Source: Perognathus longimembris pacificus (lineage: Eukaryota > Chordata > Mammalia > Rodentia > Heteromyidae). From it: 64,000 nt of DNA. The notes below the pieces were generated by a model that saw only the letters and a program-made list of their open reading frames with translations, made no database searches and was not told the origin of the DNA. The stretch spans positions 42,025,562 through 42,089,561 of the forward strand of contig NC_063168.1 of assembly GCF_023159225.1 (NCBI RefSeq), given 5' to 3'. A program made the translations under genes and the position numbers. Of this stretch, positions 1-12,118 are shown in pieces (within the stretch, counting starts at the first letter, position 1; each line of letters opens with the position of its first letter).

Positions 1-1570
1 TTGACCCCTTTTAGACATACCTTCCCTTATATTTCTCAATTCTGTGGTATATACAATATATTCTTGTCTGCATTCTCCCCCATTCTCCCATTGATTTTTC
101 TGTGCCACTCCACAGGTATAACCCTTCCCTCTTGCAAGTAATCATTCCCTAATACTTATTTTGTTGTGCTTTCACTTAGTCTTTTCAATGAATTACACCA
201 TTCATTCTTTCCGTAGAGTCTATTACACTCACCTTAAGCTCTTGCTTATTACCCAGTGTGTATATTCTTGCTACCACAAATGATGGTAACCACACAATCT
301 ATATTTTTCTGGGATTGGCTTACTTCACTTAATACTTTTTTCAGTCTCTCCGTTTCATTACCAATGATACAATTATTTCTGATGGATGAGTGGAATTAAG
401 TTGTGTATATATACCACATTTTCTTGATCCATTCACCACCCACTGAGGGACATCTTGGCTGACTCCATACCTTAGCTGTGGTTTAAAAACAATGCTGTGA
501 TGAACATAGTTGAGGTTGCTTTAGTGTGATCCTGTTTGTGCTGTACCAGATAAATGCACAGGAGTGGAATTGTTGGGTCATAGCATAGCTCTGTGTTTAG
601 TTTTTTGAGGAACCTCCAAACTTCTTTTCAGAATAGTTGAGCAAGAGTACCTTCCCACTAACAATGCAATAGAGTTGCCTTTTGACAATATTCATGCCTG
701 CATTTGTTTCTGATAGTTTTATTAAGATTGGCTATTCTAATTAGAGGAAAGTAGAATCTCAATGTTGTTATGATTTTCATTTTCTTTAAGTTCAGAGTTG
801 TTGAACATTTCTTCATGTGTCTATTGGCCATTTTTTTACTTTTGGTTGAGAAATCTTTCTTTAAGTCATTATGTCATTTATTAATTGAAGGTTTATTTTG
901 GGGGAGGAGGCTAATGTTTTAAGCTTTCTGATTTTTAGCTGGTAAAGATCTTCTTGCATTCTGTGGGCTTCCTATTTAGTTTGACAGTTATGTCTCTTGC
1001 CATGCAGAAACTTATAAGTTTGATGCAATCACATTAATCCAGTCTCTTTGATTTGGTGTGACTCTTCATCTTTTTTTTTTTTTTTTGCCAGTCCTTGGCC
1101 TTGGACTCAGGGCCTCAGCACCTTCCCTGGCTTCTTCCTACTCAAGGCTGGAACTCTGCCACCTGAGCCACAGAGCCCCTTCTGGCCGTTTTCCATATAT
1201 GTGGTGCTGGGGAATCGAACCAAGAGCTTCATGTGTAGGAGGCAAGCACTCTTGCCACTAGCCCATATTCCCAGCCACTCCTCATCTTTATGTAGTAACT
1301 TTTGACTGCACTTAGGAGCCCTAGTGTTTCTCCTACCCCTTTTCTGGCCTTACATTGAGGTCTAGATCTTTGATCTATTTTGAATTGATTCTAGTGCAAG
1401 ATCATATTCTAGTGCAAGATCATCTAGCTTCGGTTTTCTGCACATGTAGAGCAATTTTGCCAGCACCATTTGTTGAAAAGGATTTCTTTCAATCTATGAT
1501 TTTCGGTCCCTTATCAAATATTAGATGGCTGTAGGTCTGTAGGTCCATTTCTGGCATATTCTTATTCCAG
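1..1570 (-). mobile_element. L1 LINE, ORF2 3' part and 3' region (truncated by window edge)
   Basis: Read on the minus strand, this matches the end of L1 ORF2, including the stretches for 'ctctggaaag..ggaggttcctcaaa' and 'gacccaacaattccactcctg' and the upstream 'tttcaacaaatggtgctggc' segment near 1455-1485. It is decayed, with no long ORF. A SINE interrupts it at 1069-1276. An exact 18-bp tandem duplication (1388-1405 and 1406-1423) lies inside it. The 3' end lies before the window start or has decayed. Confidence 0.85.
1069..1276 (-). mobile_element. ID-dimer SINE (type A), minus strand
   Basis: A T-run at 1071-1086 is the A-tail. It is followed by 'gccagtccttggcc' and, at the far end, 'attcccagcc', the reverse of the ID-like head. 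The flanks 'actcttcatctttt' and 'actcctcatcttta' look like a target-site duplication within the L1. The open frames at 1048-1305 are SINE sequence, not genes. Confidence 0.9.
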
Positions 1571-1670
1571 AACTAAATTCTAACAAAATATTTTACATGT
1601 CCTTTACATATCAATGGCTCTTTTAATATTGAAAAATATCTCTTGATACATTGATCCATGGCAGAGGATC

Positions 1671-1706
1671 GTGTGTGTGTGTGTGTGTCTGTCTGTGTGT
1701 GTGTGT
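1671..1706. repeat. (TG)n microsatellite
   Basis: An imperfect TG tract with TCTGTCTG interruptions. Confidence 0.95.
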
Positions 1707-1709
1707 AGG

Positions 1710-4700
1710 TTTCATTCTAGTTCTCCAAGATGTTTTACATTATATCTTCTAATGCAAAATCTTTTCATTATGCATTCATACTTGAAGACAGAAAAAAACA
1801 AAGAATATTTTACCCACTCTTTTCCATCTTCAAAGTTCTTTCTTTCAATATAATTCCTAAAAATATCTTTCTTAAAATAATTTTTGTAATATAACCTTCA
1901 AAATGAAATTTATTACAGGATTGATTGAAGAGACATTTATTTGATTTTCTTGCCACCTACTGAGGACCCACCTGGTAAAATATCCTGCTTATATTGTTTT
2001 AAAAAATAGCCTGCTAAAATATCATTCCTAGTGTTTACATTCTTGTACCCTTCACCAATCATATTTGACAATATTTACTTCCTTTAGCGTTTTTATCTAA
2101 TATAATAAACATTAGCTTTTACAGAAAGGCAAACATTTCATAACTTCTGCCAATTTTGTTTTTATATGAAATTGACTAATGAGATTTTTAAGTCTACCAT
2201 TCTGTTGTCTGATTTCCAGTTTTCTCTATAGATTAAGAAGCTTTTATTCTAAGTAGATAGATAGCAGAACATTTTATTTGTCGATTGCTAGAATAAACAT
2301 AATAAAAGCATTCATTATTGTAAATATAAGTCACTCATACAGGAGGAGCATGAAAAGTAGTGGTCCTTGTCTTGTGTACTTATATTTCACATCACTCTAT
2401 ATGCTCAATGTACAGAGAACATTGTCTGATTGCCTACAATATGCACACACTGGTTTAAACACTTCATAATTTAGGGAGTGAAAAATCATACCAAATCTTC
2501 TATGAAAGATGGAAAAATTTTATTTTTAACTATCTTTTATAGCAATACCAGTTGTTCTCAAATTTGAATTTTAGCTGGAGAAGAGGTAAAAAGGTTTACA
2601 TATTTTGCAAAAGACTGTTGTATATTTACCATGCAATTGATAAGATTATTTTTGTATATTTCTGGTTTATAACGTAACAAAAAGGCTAGGGCCCACACTA
2701 GCATATAATATCATATTACATTTTATGGAGGAATTAACTCCATAGGAGTATGTCTACTAATATATATGACCTTGTTGGAGAGGTTGGAGAGAATCAGTTT
2801 TCTAATTAGCTATTTTCAAATTGATGTATTACTGCCATGTGGCTTTCTACAAAAATTTGCTTGAAAGGTGAAAGTTAATGATAATCTGACTATGCCTAGC
2901 TACAGGCATAGTCATGAATGCCACATATAATCCAGGCACTGGTGGCTCATATTAGTACCTGTGTTTTTTATCTTCTGCCTTAGTGCCAAGCCACAGTGGG
3001 GATTCTTTAAGTTTATCTTTCCATTAATAATGTGCTCCTTTTGTGTGATGTTCACATCATCTCACTTCCCCAAATCATTTCTGTCTTAACAGTATATTAA
3101 ATATTTTCCTCCCACTTTACTGATTTTAAAAATAATTGTGAATCCAACTCACTTGACCTATGGAGTTTAAATTTATGAATTGCTCCTTAGAGACTGCATT
3201 ATCAAACCTTTGTTGACAGAAGATTAAAGGAGGTTTTATGCTTGGTGAACTTCATTTTGAATGCATTTAATTACAAGAAAATGACTTTTAGTTCATCCCA
3301 AGGCTAAGTGTGCTTGGGAAACCAGGGAGAGTGATAGAGGAGGAGGAGGTAAGATGCAAACTCTGTCACAGAATAGCACCTTGGGAAATCAAGGGGAGAC
3401 AAAATTAGACACGGCATAGTCTGTAGTCTGTGCAAGCACTGTGAGCTTGTTACCCTTGATTTGAGAGGCTGCCTCCCAAGTAAATTAGGGAAAATAGAAT
3501 TTCCATGAGGATTTCTAAAATTAAAAATAGAATAGAAATTGTTAAATGTATTTGATCCCAATCACTTATTAGACAATCTTCTCCTATTAGATGCAGACTT
3601 AGTACTTAGTACTTCCTTATAGCAACCCACTGGATGTTGTAGTGACTAGGAATGTGATAGTGAGAAGGTAAGGTCATTATAAGTAGAATAATGTACAGTA
3701 AAAAGAACTATATTATACCTATAAAGAAATTAAAAGGGAAAACATCAATTGTTTTACTGGAGATCAGATAAGCCTCTGAGACTAGAACATTGGAATGGAG
3801 CATGAAGAGACTGATGAAGGCTGTACAAATTGTGACGCATATGTACAGCAATAGGTCCACATTAAATTAGTATATAATGAAACAGCCCAAATTCTTTGTT
3901 TCACCCTTTGTGTCCTATTGACTTCCACTGCCTGGGTCAGAGACTCCCTATGGATGAAATACAAGGAACACAGCTGATGTCATAAGATATCCTAAGCAAG
4001 GCAAGAGATTAGCCAATGGCGATGCCAATTCCTGAATATGTAAATGAGCCCCACTCACATTAGCAGAACTGACTAGGCCATTGCACTAATCATATGAGAA
4101 ACTTATATTTCTGGCTGTAAACAATACATATTTCTTTATATTTAATTCCAGTAGGTATTTGCAGCCATCCACAACATGTGTACACTTTTCTTTTCTTTTT
4201 TTGGAGCTAGAAAACATCCTCTATATCTGACTGAAACAATTTACCTCATAATTCATTAACTACTCCTTCATCATACTAACAAATCTAAAAGCAAGGTATT
4301 AACATTGAACAATATCTTATTCGGTTTCTCTCACTGTAACAGAGGAACTGAAACTGGATATTTTGTAATTGAAAGAGTTTTTTTTTCTGATTCCTAGTTC
4401 TGAAGGCCCCCAAAATGACAAAGCCAGCATCATTTGGTTCTGGTAAGGGTCTTGTGCTATGTATTTCAGAAAAATAGAAGGAAAACCAGGTGCATTCTGG
4501 GAGAGGAACAGAAGAGTCTGGACACTGTAACACCTTGCTCTTGGGAGAACTAGTCCAATACTACACAATGCAAATCCATTTTCTTAATCAGTATTAATTT
4601 TTATTAAAAGTCCACTTCTCAACACCATTTTATAGGCAAACAAATTCCAGTGTGAATTTTGGTATGGCAAAAAAACATTAAAACTATAGCTTACACTAAT

Positions 4701-4830
4701 AATCTGAGAGAAATTGATAAAGTAGAGTAAGTCACCATGGCTTGCATTTAATATAGCACTATAACTGAATATTTACTATTGTGAGAATTGTTTTGTTCAC
4801 TTTTACATCATATTCTTTGGCATATAATTT
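1710..4830. other. No recognised gene; AT-rich unique or decayed sequence
   Basis: I see only short random-looking ORFs here. A perfect inverted repeat lies at 2887-2914. A short B1-like match ('actggtggctcatattagta', about 2936-2956) may be a SINE remnant. No exon-like frame or conserved domain was recognised. Confidence 0.5.
2887..2914. repeat. Perfect inverted repeat, 11-bp arms
   Basis: TGACTATGCCT at 2887-2897 pairs exactly with AGGCATAGTCA at 2904-2914 around a 6-nt loop. No poly-T follows it and no gene is near, so I assign no function. Confidence 0.85.
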
Positions 4831-4836
4831 AAAATT

Positions 4837-4919
4837 AAATGCATCCATTTTTTCTCATGAACTTTATTTATTTATTTATTCCCCAGGCTTGTTCGAAGCC
4901 TGGAAAATGCATCCATTTT
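4837..4919 (-). mobile_element. Tiny retro-inserted fragment with 15-bp target-site duplication
   Basis: AAATGCATCCATTTT occurs at 4837-4851 and again at 4905-4919. It flanks a 53-bp insert. Read on the minus strand, the insert begins with a hairpin (8-bp arms CCAGGCTT/AAGCCTGG at 4883-4890 and 4896-4903, loop GTTCG) and ends in an AATA-rich tail. A long duplication plus an A-rich tail is the mark of L1-driven insertion. The source RNA is unknown. The hairpin recalls a tRNA T-arm or a truncated B1. Confidence 0.7.
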
Positions 4920-4959
4920 GGTGTATACTTTGATTAATTTTGAAAACTACCTATGCCTA

Positions 4960-5300
4960 CCCAACCACTAACTCAAAAATCGAATGTTTCAGTCACCCAA
5001 ATTGAGTCCCTGTGATCTTTCTCTAAGACATGGCTCTCCATAAAACAATATTCTATCTTCTCCACAACTTATTTGGTTAAACTCTTCCAACATTTTCTAT
5101 CAATCCAGTTATATGGTATATTCTGTTTTGCCTTTATGGCTTACTTCACTCAATATACTTTTGAGATTCTTTCAGGTTGTAACCCGTCAGTACAATGTTC
5201 TTTGCTAATTTTTGCTTATTCCATTTTAGCTGCATACTACTGAATTTTATCTGCTTACTATACTTCAACTGTCCATTTTCACTGGTTAAATCAGTGTGCA
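4960..5300 (-). mobile_element. Ancient L1 fragment
   Basis: The plus strand shows a decayed antisense L1 3' pattern ('ggcttacttcactcaatata', 'gagattctttcaggttgt', then 'gctgcatactactgaatttt'). It probably belongs to the same old element as 6030-6610, separated by about 730 bp I cannot place. Confidence 0.6.
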
Positions 5301-5309
5301 CAAGCTAAA

Positions 5310-6020
5310 TGTCAGTCAAACTTCAGTCAAGGAAGCAAAATCACACAGTAATTTTTACATGGAAAGTTTAATTGAAAAAAATGACTAACTATACCTGAGG
5401 ATAGTGGTTGGAGAGTAAAAAGTAGAGACTTTCAAGAAATGTAAAAAACACAGATTTGGGATGCAGCTCAAGAATACCCAAGGGTAAACAATGCATGTGT
5501 TTTACTGAATGATGAAGATGACATGCAGCACTAGTGAAATGCAGAACCACAGTCTTTGGTATCCTAGGAGTTGACACATCCAGGGGATGGTAATCATTGA
5601 ACTCATTGGTAGTCTATGAACTTGTTATAGGTCAAGTTGTTCATGGACGTACTCCATTGAAATAACTGATTTACTGAACTGAAAATTTTTAGAGCTTTGA
5701 ATCTCTGCTGCCTGCCCTATATAACAAGAAATTGTTGCCAAGGGTGCTGTTAATTGCAGGACTCTGATACCAGAGAAACTCAACTTTCAAAGTGCTAAGG
5801 ACTATTGAAATTTTATGTTCCTAGAGTTTGCTTAGAAGAGCATCCTGGAATCCAGAGGGGAGAACATGTTCTTAGTCCTTATGTTCTCCTCCTGAATTCT
5901 TTCTTGACAAATCTTAACTTTGCACCATTACAAGAAAGATCAATATTTAAAATCTTCAGCTCCATTTCACAGAGCAGTGCATGAATAGTATAGAGATGAA
6001 GAAAAATGATACCTAACACA
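5310..6020. other. Unassigned segment between two old L1 pieces
   Basis: Nothing coding was recognised. It may be an old insertion that split the ancient L1, or L1 sequence too decayed to read by eye. Confidence 0.4.
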
Positions 6021-6029
6021 GGTTATCTC

Positions 6030-6610
6030 TAGTTTTTGGATAGTCTGAATAAACATCCTATACATGTCTGTGTGCAAGGTCTTACGTAGATTTAAGCTTT
6101 TAAATATCCAGAGTAAATGCCTAAAAAGAGGTATTTCTGAGTCTTGTGAGGTGTAGGTATAGTTTTATTAGAAGTTAATGCAACTTGGAGTCGTTCATCA
6201 TTTTTAGTTTAGCTCTTCAACTAAAATTGAAGTAGTAGCTCACTTTGATTTAACTTGGCATTCTTTGCTATTTACGTAGTTGGGAATTTTTCAATATTTA
6301 TAAGAAATGTGTCTATAGTCTGTTAAGAAACATCCATTTAAAACTTTCATCCTTTATCTAATCTAAATATATGTTCTTTTTGGAGATTCATATTTCAAAT
6401 ATTTTATCTGAGTCTGAGGCTTGTCGTTTCATTTTCTTATGGCATCTTTTAGCTGGTATACTTCATTTCAATAAGTTCTAATTTACTAAAGTTTTACAGT
6501 GCTCATCTATCTTTTATTGTGTATACTTTATCTAAGAAGTTTTTTTTCTATCCAAAGAATGTGAAATTCTTCTATTGAATTTTTCTCAAGAGAGCCTTAG
6601 AGCTATGAAT
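6030..6610 (-). mobile_element. Ancient L1 (L1M-like) fragment
   Basis: The plus strand matches the antisense of an old mammalian L1 ORF2: 'gtctgaataaacatcctatac', a decayed 'aggagtggaattgctgggtc' region, 'tcatcctttatctaatctaa', and the end 'gagccttagagctatgaatc..ttggagttaattt'. It has many substitutions and no ORF. Confidence 0.7.
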
Positions 6611-6614
6611 CATT

Positions 6615-8015
6615 TGGAGTTAATTTAAAAATTTATCTCCCTTCTTCCCCTCCCTGAATTTCATGAAAACAAGAAGAACAATCTCATTCAATATTGCATG
6701 CATAATACACACAACTGCTTCCATCTGGTCTTTCCCTTACTACTGTTTGTCCTCGCTCCCCACCCCTTCATATTTATTACTTTGTATAATGGTAGGTGAG
6801 GCAGTACTTCTAAGGACTTGCCAAGAATAGAGGAAAGAGTTTTAACAGAATGTGCTCATATGCAGAGCATGATGAAGTTTAGTTGCACATATTTTATACA
6901 AATTTGCATAACTTTTTAAAGTAGGAAAAAAGCACCGTATCCAATGATCGTTCCTAAGTTTTGTTTTGACCTTAGAACCAAAGTTACATAGAAATAAATA
7001 GTATAAGAATTTTTGACTTTTTCAGGGAAGAGAATAACTATCAATTATATAGTCTTCGGTCTATTTCACCTTTTTAGACAGTACTTGTCCTTAAATTACC
7101 ATTTCTGATTTAAACCCTTTAAAAGCAAGCAAAGTAGGTCTGTTAGCTGTTTTTTTCAAATAATTTCATTTTGGAAATTTATATTTGTTTGCTCATTCTT
7201 GTTTCTGGCCTGTTTGAAATATAAGTTACCCTGAAGGGATTGCATAAAACTGTGTATTAATTAATTCAAAATTTGGCAGCACGGGTTTACATCAGATATT
7301 ATTTTAAGCACAAGAGACACAGCAATAAAGAAAATGAAATCCCTAGCTTCACTGGTCATACTGTATTACATCATCTTTTTAAGAGAAATGACTTAAAGTG
7401 GCTATTGTCTTAAGAAGAGGAGAAAAGACAGCTTTGAAACATTCAAAGCTATATATTGATTTAAGGATCTAAAGATTCTTCAAGCTGCTGTCTGTAAATT
7501 TTTTCTTCATTTATAATCTTAATGTGCAACAGAGCTATGTTACTGATAATTAAATGTTCATAGAAACCAGCAAGTCTTGAGTAGGACCACCAGGTTCTGA
7601 ATTTCAAATCATCTTCCAACTGATGGCCTTCCCCGAAGGGTGTTGATTTATTAGGCATATTCAAGGTTTTTTGGCGGTTTAAAAATTTCATTTTACGAAT
7701 AATACTAAAGTATATAATCATAAAATTTAATGCAGGCAGGAGAACTTAATTCCACATATTAGACAGTGAGATGTCTTTAGACTTACTTTCAAGATTGTAA
7801 AAGTTTATAAACATCATGTCTCAATGCTTATGATTACTTAGAATAAAACATGTTCTATCTGGATAGTAAGGTTATAATACCTTATATTATCAGTGCTCAC
7901 ATTTCATATAACCCCACAATTTATACATGCAGCCTATGTCTTTCCAGTAGCCTTCATGCCTCAGCTCTGCCCACATCAATCTATTATCACAGGAAGAAAC
8001 TTGAAGTACTCTCAT
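6615..8015. other. No recognised gene
   Basis: An AT-rich stretch. The 86-codon frame at 7461-7721 (minus) resembles no protein I know and has no neighbouring splice or promoter evidence. Confidence 0.45.
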
Positions 8016-8024
8016 AAAATGTAG

Positions 8025-8580
8025 CTCAAAGCATGTCATTTCTCTGTTCAATACTCTCCAAGGTCTTCCCATTCACCATTACTAGCATCACATTGGATCG
8101 TCTAGTCTCATTTATCTCTTTTCCTTTATCTCTTACTACTTTCCCCTGGCTCAAAGTACACTGGAATCTCTATTATAGTTCATGTACTGCTAGGCACAGG
8201 CTCCTTCAGTGCAGTCCTCTGGACTACTTTGTCCTTTTCTCAATGTAGTGCTCCCTTGCTTTTCTAGATAATGGCTCATTGGTCATTTTCTCAGTAAATC
8301 TCCTCTTGGCCTTATCTGCAAAGTTAGAGCCACCTCTCCCGAGATTTCTTGACCCTCATCACTGTCTTTCTCCATGGTACTAATCATCTGATTACATAGT
8401 ACACTTAAAGTTAGGTTTAAGATTTGATATTCTAACAGAAAGTAGCTCCTACAAAAACTAGATTTTAGTTCATTTATGTTCACTTTCCCCCAGTTCCTCA
8501 GATATTAACATAATGTGCCTTTAAAAATTTTGCTTATGCTTGCACATGTATCAACCTAATATATTGATGAATGAATAAAA
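8025..8580 (+). mobile_element. L2 LINE 3' end
   Basis: It follows the L2 3' consensus in order: 'ttctctgttcaatactctcc', 'cttcccattcaccattac', a decayed 'ctctccagcctcatctc' region, 'gtgctcccttgcttttct', the 'agagccacctctcccgag' protein-end region, and the terminal 'ttgatgaatgaataaaa' typical of L2 tails. It is an ancient mammal-wide repeat. Confidence 0.75.
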
Positions 8581-8604
8581 GGTCATTCTCCCAAGGGATA
8601 ATCC

Positions 8605-8607
<3 letters not shown>

Positions 8608-8651
<44 letters not shown>
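8608..8651. repeat. (CA)n microsatellite
   Basis: A pure CA tract of about 22 units just downstream of the L2 end. Confidence 0.97.
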
Positions 8652-8653
<2 letters not shown>

Positions 8654-9088
8654 CAAATGTTATTTTACTTTAACACTTAACAATTGTCTATTAAGACAAT
8701 TGTTTACATTTGTATACATTTATTTTGCATTACTCCATATTTGAAAATGCATTTATACCTTTAGTTACCATTTGTAACTCAACTTTAAGAAAGAGTTTTG
8801 GCTATCTTGTGGCCCTATTTGAGCCCTGTACCAGAGAGACATTATTAGTTTTTTACCTTGATATGTTCCTCTGACATTAATTGTTTAGCAGATAATATAT
8901 TTAGTATTTTAATTTTTTCCTGTGTTTATGTTTCTTTTCTTTTTTCTTGTTTTTAGCATTTCTATTTTCTGTGGAGCTGGCCATCAATCATCTTAGGTTT
9001 GCTGGAGACTGACTACTTGGCTCCTGTAAGAAATATACCTTATGTTTCTCCCTTACTATTTTCTACAGCTTTGAGAATTTTTTCTTTT

Positions 9089-9164
9089 GTGTGTGTGTGT
9101 GTGTGTGTGCGTGCGCGCATGCGTGCACACATCTGTGTGTATGTGTGTGTATGAGAGAGAGAGA
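9089..9164. repeat. (GT)n/GC-alternating tract, Z-DNA candidate
   Basis: Positions 9089-9132 are 44 bp of unbroken purine-pyrimidine alternation with a GTGCGCGCATGCGTGC core. TGTATG and GAGAGA repeats follow. Alternating GT/GC tracts are the classic Z-DNA-forming sequence. Confidence 0.9.
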
Positions 9165-9169
9165 ATATT

Positions 9170-10455
9170 TCTATAAAGGGAGAAGAAATTGTTTTATTTT
9201 ATCAGAATGAATAAGAGTGGGAGGCTTCTATTTCTGGTACTTTCTCCTAGCAAGACTACAACAGCATTAAATTATTTTTTATTTCAAAAATAATAATTCA
9301 TTTTCCTTCATTTCTATGATCCAGTGGGGATGAGGAGGAGGTCAATGATTAACTAGAGAAAAATTATTTTTCAGCAGGAATCTTGTTTCCAGAACAAATA
9401 TTATTAGGAAACTCTTTTCCTTAAGTCAGCAGTGAATTTTTAATGCAGTTTCCAAAATGAATTGACTTGAGGAGATCTGATTATTTTTTCATCATGTGCC
9501 AGATTTCTGGTTCTTGCCATCTGCTCAACCAATTGGTAGCAAGTAAAGATATAGTTGTGAAGATGAGAGCTGATACTGATTAATTAACCTCTAGGCAAAT
9601 GCCCTGGAACCTGATGACATTTTTTCCTATTCTTAGATCAGAATACAGCTCTTTGGTACATAGATGCTGCAGGGAGTTGAATTCTTGATTTTTTTTCTAC
9701 TCTATAAACAGTCTAACAGAGCTCTGATGGAAAGGTTAATTTAAGGTTAATATTCCAACCAGATTTGGTGGAAGAACCTAAAACAATAATTTATTTTCAC
9801 ATAGTTCTATAATTAGGAAGATAACAAAATTATTTTTATCATATGGGGAATTGGCATTTCTTTCCTTCACCTTTTTTAATGGACCATAAACTATGGAATA
9901 TGAGAATATGATCACATACATATGATCACCTCATTTAATGTAGAGAGCATTTAGCCATTCATTTGTCTTTTTGTTTACTCAGTGTCTGCGGAACAGCAGA
10001 ATAATTAATCATCAGCTATGTACAACGATGACCAAATCTGGGTCATTTGATCAAATACAGAGGTGTTAAATTTGGTCTTATTTGTTAAAATGGGTCAGCT
10101 CAGTGGGGTTGCATCAAGATCTGTTTCAGTATGGTACAATGTCTCAGCACACTTTTTAGGGGGTGCTATATTATGGTATGCTTTGTTTGTTTTCCTGTAA
10201 CAGTCACCAAATTAACTACAGCTCTTGTTTATGACTCTTTCTTTTTTTAAGATGTTTCTTTTACATGCATATATACACACACAATTAGATTGATTCATTA
10301 GGAAACTATATGTACGTCTTAAAGGGGAGTTTATAAGCTTGACTAGTATTAATCAGGAAGTCATTTCTAGTTACTCTTCTAAGATATTTTAGGAGCATCT
10401 GTCACCCAAACTACCCTGAATTTTGATGGCTTTGATATACAGATGCTTTGAAGGA
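9170..10455. other. No recognised gene or young repeat
   Basis: A unique-looking AT-rich segment. I found no ORF of note and no recognisable repeat. Confidence 0.45.
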
Positions 10456-10459
10456 TTTT

Positions 10460-10595
10460 CAGAGTCCAGTATCAGTGGCTCACTTCTATAATTCTACTGA
10501 CTTGAGAGTTGAATTTTGAGGTCCAAAATCAACCCATTAGGACATATTTGAGAGATTCTTCTTATCTCTAGTTAACTAGACAAAAATAAGGAATT
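10460..10595 (+). mobile_element. Degenerate B1-ID hybrid SINE, left half
   Basis: 'atcagtggctcacttctata' followed by 'attctactgacttgagag' aligns loosely with the B1-like head of the type B SINE. The ID-like right half is not evident. Confidence 0.4.
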
Positions 10596-10660
10596 TGACA
10601 TGTTTCTCAAGTTGTAGAGTAATGATGAATAAAAATGGTGAGCACACAAAAAGAATGTAA

Positions 10661-10767
10661 GAAAGGAGGAGGAAGAAGAGGAGGAGTAGAAGAAAGAGGG
10701 GGAAGAGGAGGAGGGGAGGGGGAAAGGCAAAGGGAAGAAGAAGAAGAGGAAGATGATGAAGAAGAAG
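10661..10767. repeat. Polypurine GGA/GAA-rich tract
   Basis: About 107 bp, almost purely purine on the plus strand (pyrimidine on the minus). The leucine/proline-rich ORF it creates on the minus strand is low complexity. Confidence 0.9.
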
Positions 10768-10811
10768 CTGATTATTTACTGAAAAATGATATTTCAATAA
10801 AGTAGCATCAC

Positions 10812-11026
10812 GGGCTGGGGATATGGCCTAGTGGCAAGAGTGCTTGCCTCGTATACATGAGGTACTGGGTTCAATTCCCCAGAACCACATATATGGAAAA
10901 TGGCCAGAAGTGACACTGTGACTCAAGTGGCAGAGTGCTAGCATTGAGCAAAGAGAAGCCAGGGACAGTGCTCAGGCCCTGAGTCCAAGGCCCAGGACTG
11001 GCCAAAAAATAAATAAATAAAATAAA
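10812..11026 (+). mobile_element. ID-dimer SINE (type A) with target-site duplication
   Basis: The ID-like head runs 'gggctggggatatggcctag', then a B box 'GGTTCAATTCCCC'-like motif, the right half 'ctgtgactcaagtggcagag' and the tail 'ggactggcc' plus AAATA repeats. AATAAAGTAGCATCA flanks both ends (about 10796-10810 and 11026-11040). Confidence 0.95.
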
Positions 11027-11465
11027 ATAAAGTAGCATCAATAGCTATCTTCTATGAAATAATTTGTTTACTCTTTCCCATGGTCATGTGGGAATTAAGT
11101 GTGTTATATTTCATAAAATGAGAACACACATATATATATATATATGCTGTATATTTTATTTTAGTGTTTCATGCTACAGCAAGACAAGAAATAAAGAAAA
11201 AATACCCCCCAAACTGTATATTGATAACACGAAATATACTAGAAAATAAGTAATGTTATGCCATTACCAATTCAAAGTAAATCTTTTCTGTGTCACTTAA
11301 GGTAAGCTCCATATAACTCTTTTTAATTATAATCAAGGACCTTCATGTCTAAGCTATAATTGCTCCAAAGGCAGCATATGCATGCAAACTGATATCCTGA
11401 TCACCTGTATGAGTTTTTATATTTGCTCGTCCCTCGATAAGGACCTGCTTTTTCTTTTTGTTCTT

Positions 11466-11646
11466 TTTTTTTTTTTTTTTTTTTTCGCCAGTCTTCAGGC
11501 TTGGGACTGACCACTGCTTCTTTTTGCTCTAGGCTAGTACTCTACCACTTGAGTCAAGCACCACTTCTGGCTTTACTGTTTATGTGATGCTGAGGAATCA
11601 AACCCAGGGCTTCATGCATGCATACCACTAAGCCACATTCCCAGCC
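11466..11646 (-). mobile_element. ID-dimer SINE (type A), minus strand
   Basis: The T-run at 11467-11485 is followed by 'gccagtcttcaggcttggga', then 'ctctaccacttgagtcaagc' and 'acattcccagcccc'. It is diverged and slightly shortened. Confidence 0.9.
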
Positions 11647-11959
11647 CCAACGAACTTCTATAATTATAAATATGTATTATAACTATGCAAAGAATATAGT
11701 TTCCCGATGTTAAAAGTTATTCTTCTTTAGCCTGTAGCTTACAATGTAAAGGTTATAAAATAAACGCCAATGGAGCTATATTTTAATTTGCTTCCTTACT
11801 GACCTTTATCTAACCACTATGCATTTGATACTAATACAATTATTCATATACTAGGTTAATATTTTATTGAAGAAGAAAACTGATCCACCATGTTAGACAG
11901 TAAACACTCATAGCAATTAATTATTTTCTGGAATACCTTGCCCATCTTTGCCTCCCTGT

Positions 11960-12001
11960 TTCTTTCTTTCTTTCCTTCCTTCCTTCCTTCCTTCCTTCAC
12001 T

Positions 12002-12050
<49 letters not shown>

Positions 12051-12118
12051 TTCTTCCTTCCTTCCTTCCTTCCTTCCTTCCTTCCTTCCTTCCTTCCTTC
12101 CTTCCTTCCTTCCTTCTT
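11960..12118. repeat. (CTTT)n/(CTTC)n microsatellite on a SINE tail
   Basis: Three blocks, CTTC, CTTT and CTTC, span about 159 bp directly at the tail side of the minus-strand SINE at 12119-12383. The tract is probably an expanded A-tail (GAAA/GAAG on the minus strand). Overlapping Phe/Ser/Leu ORFs are artefacts. Confidence 0.95.
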
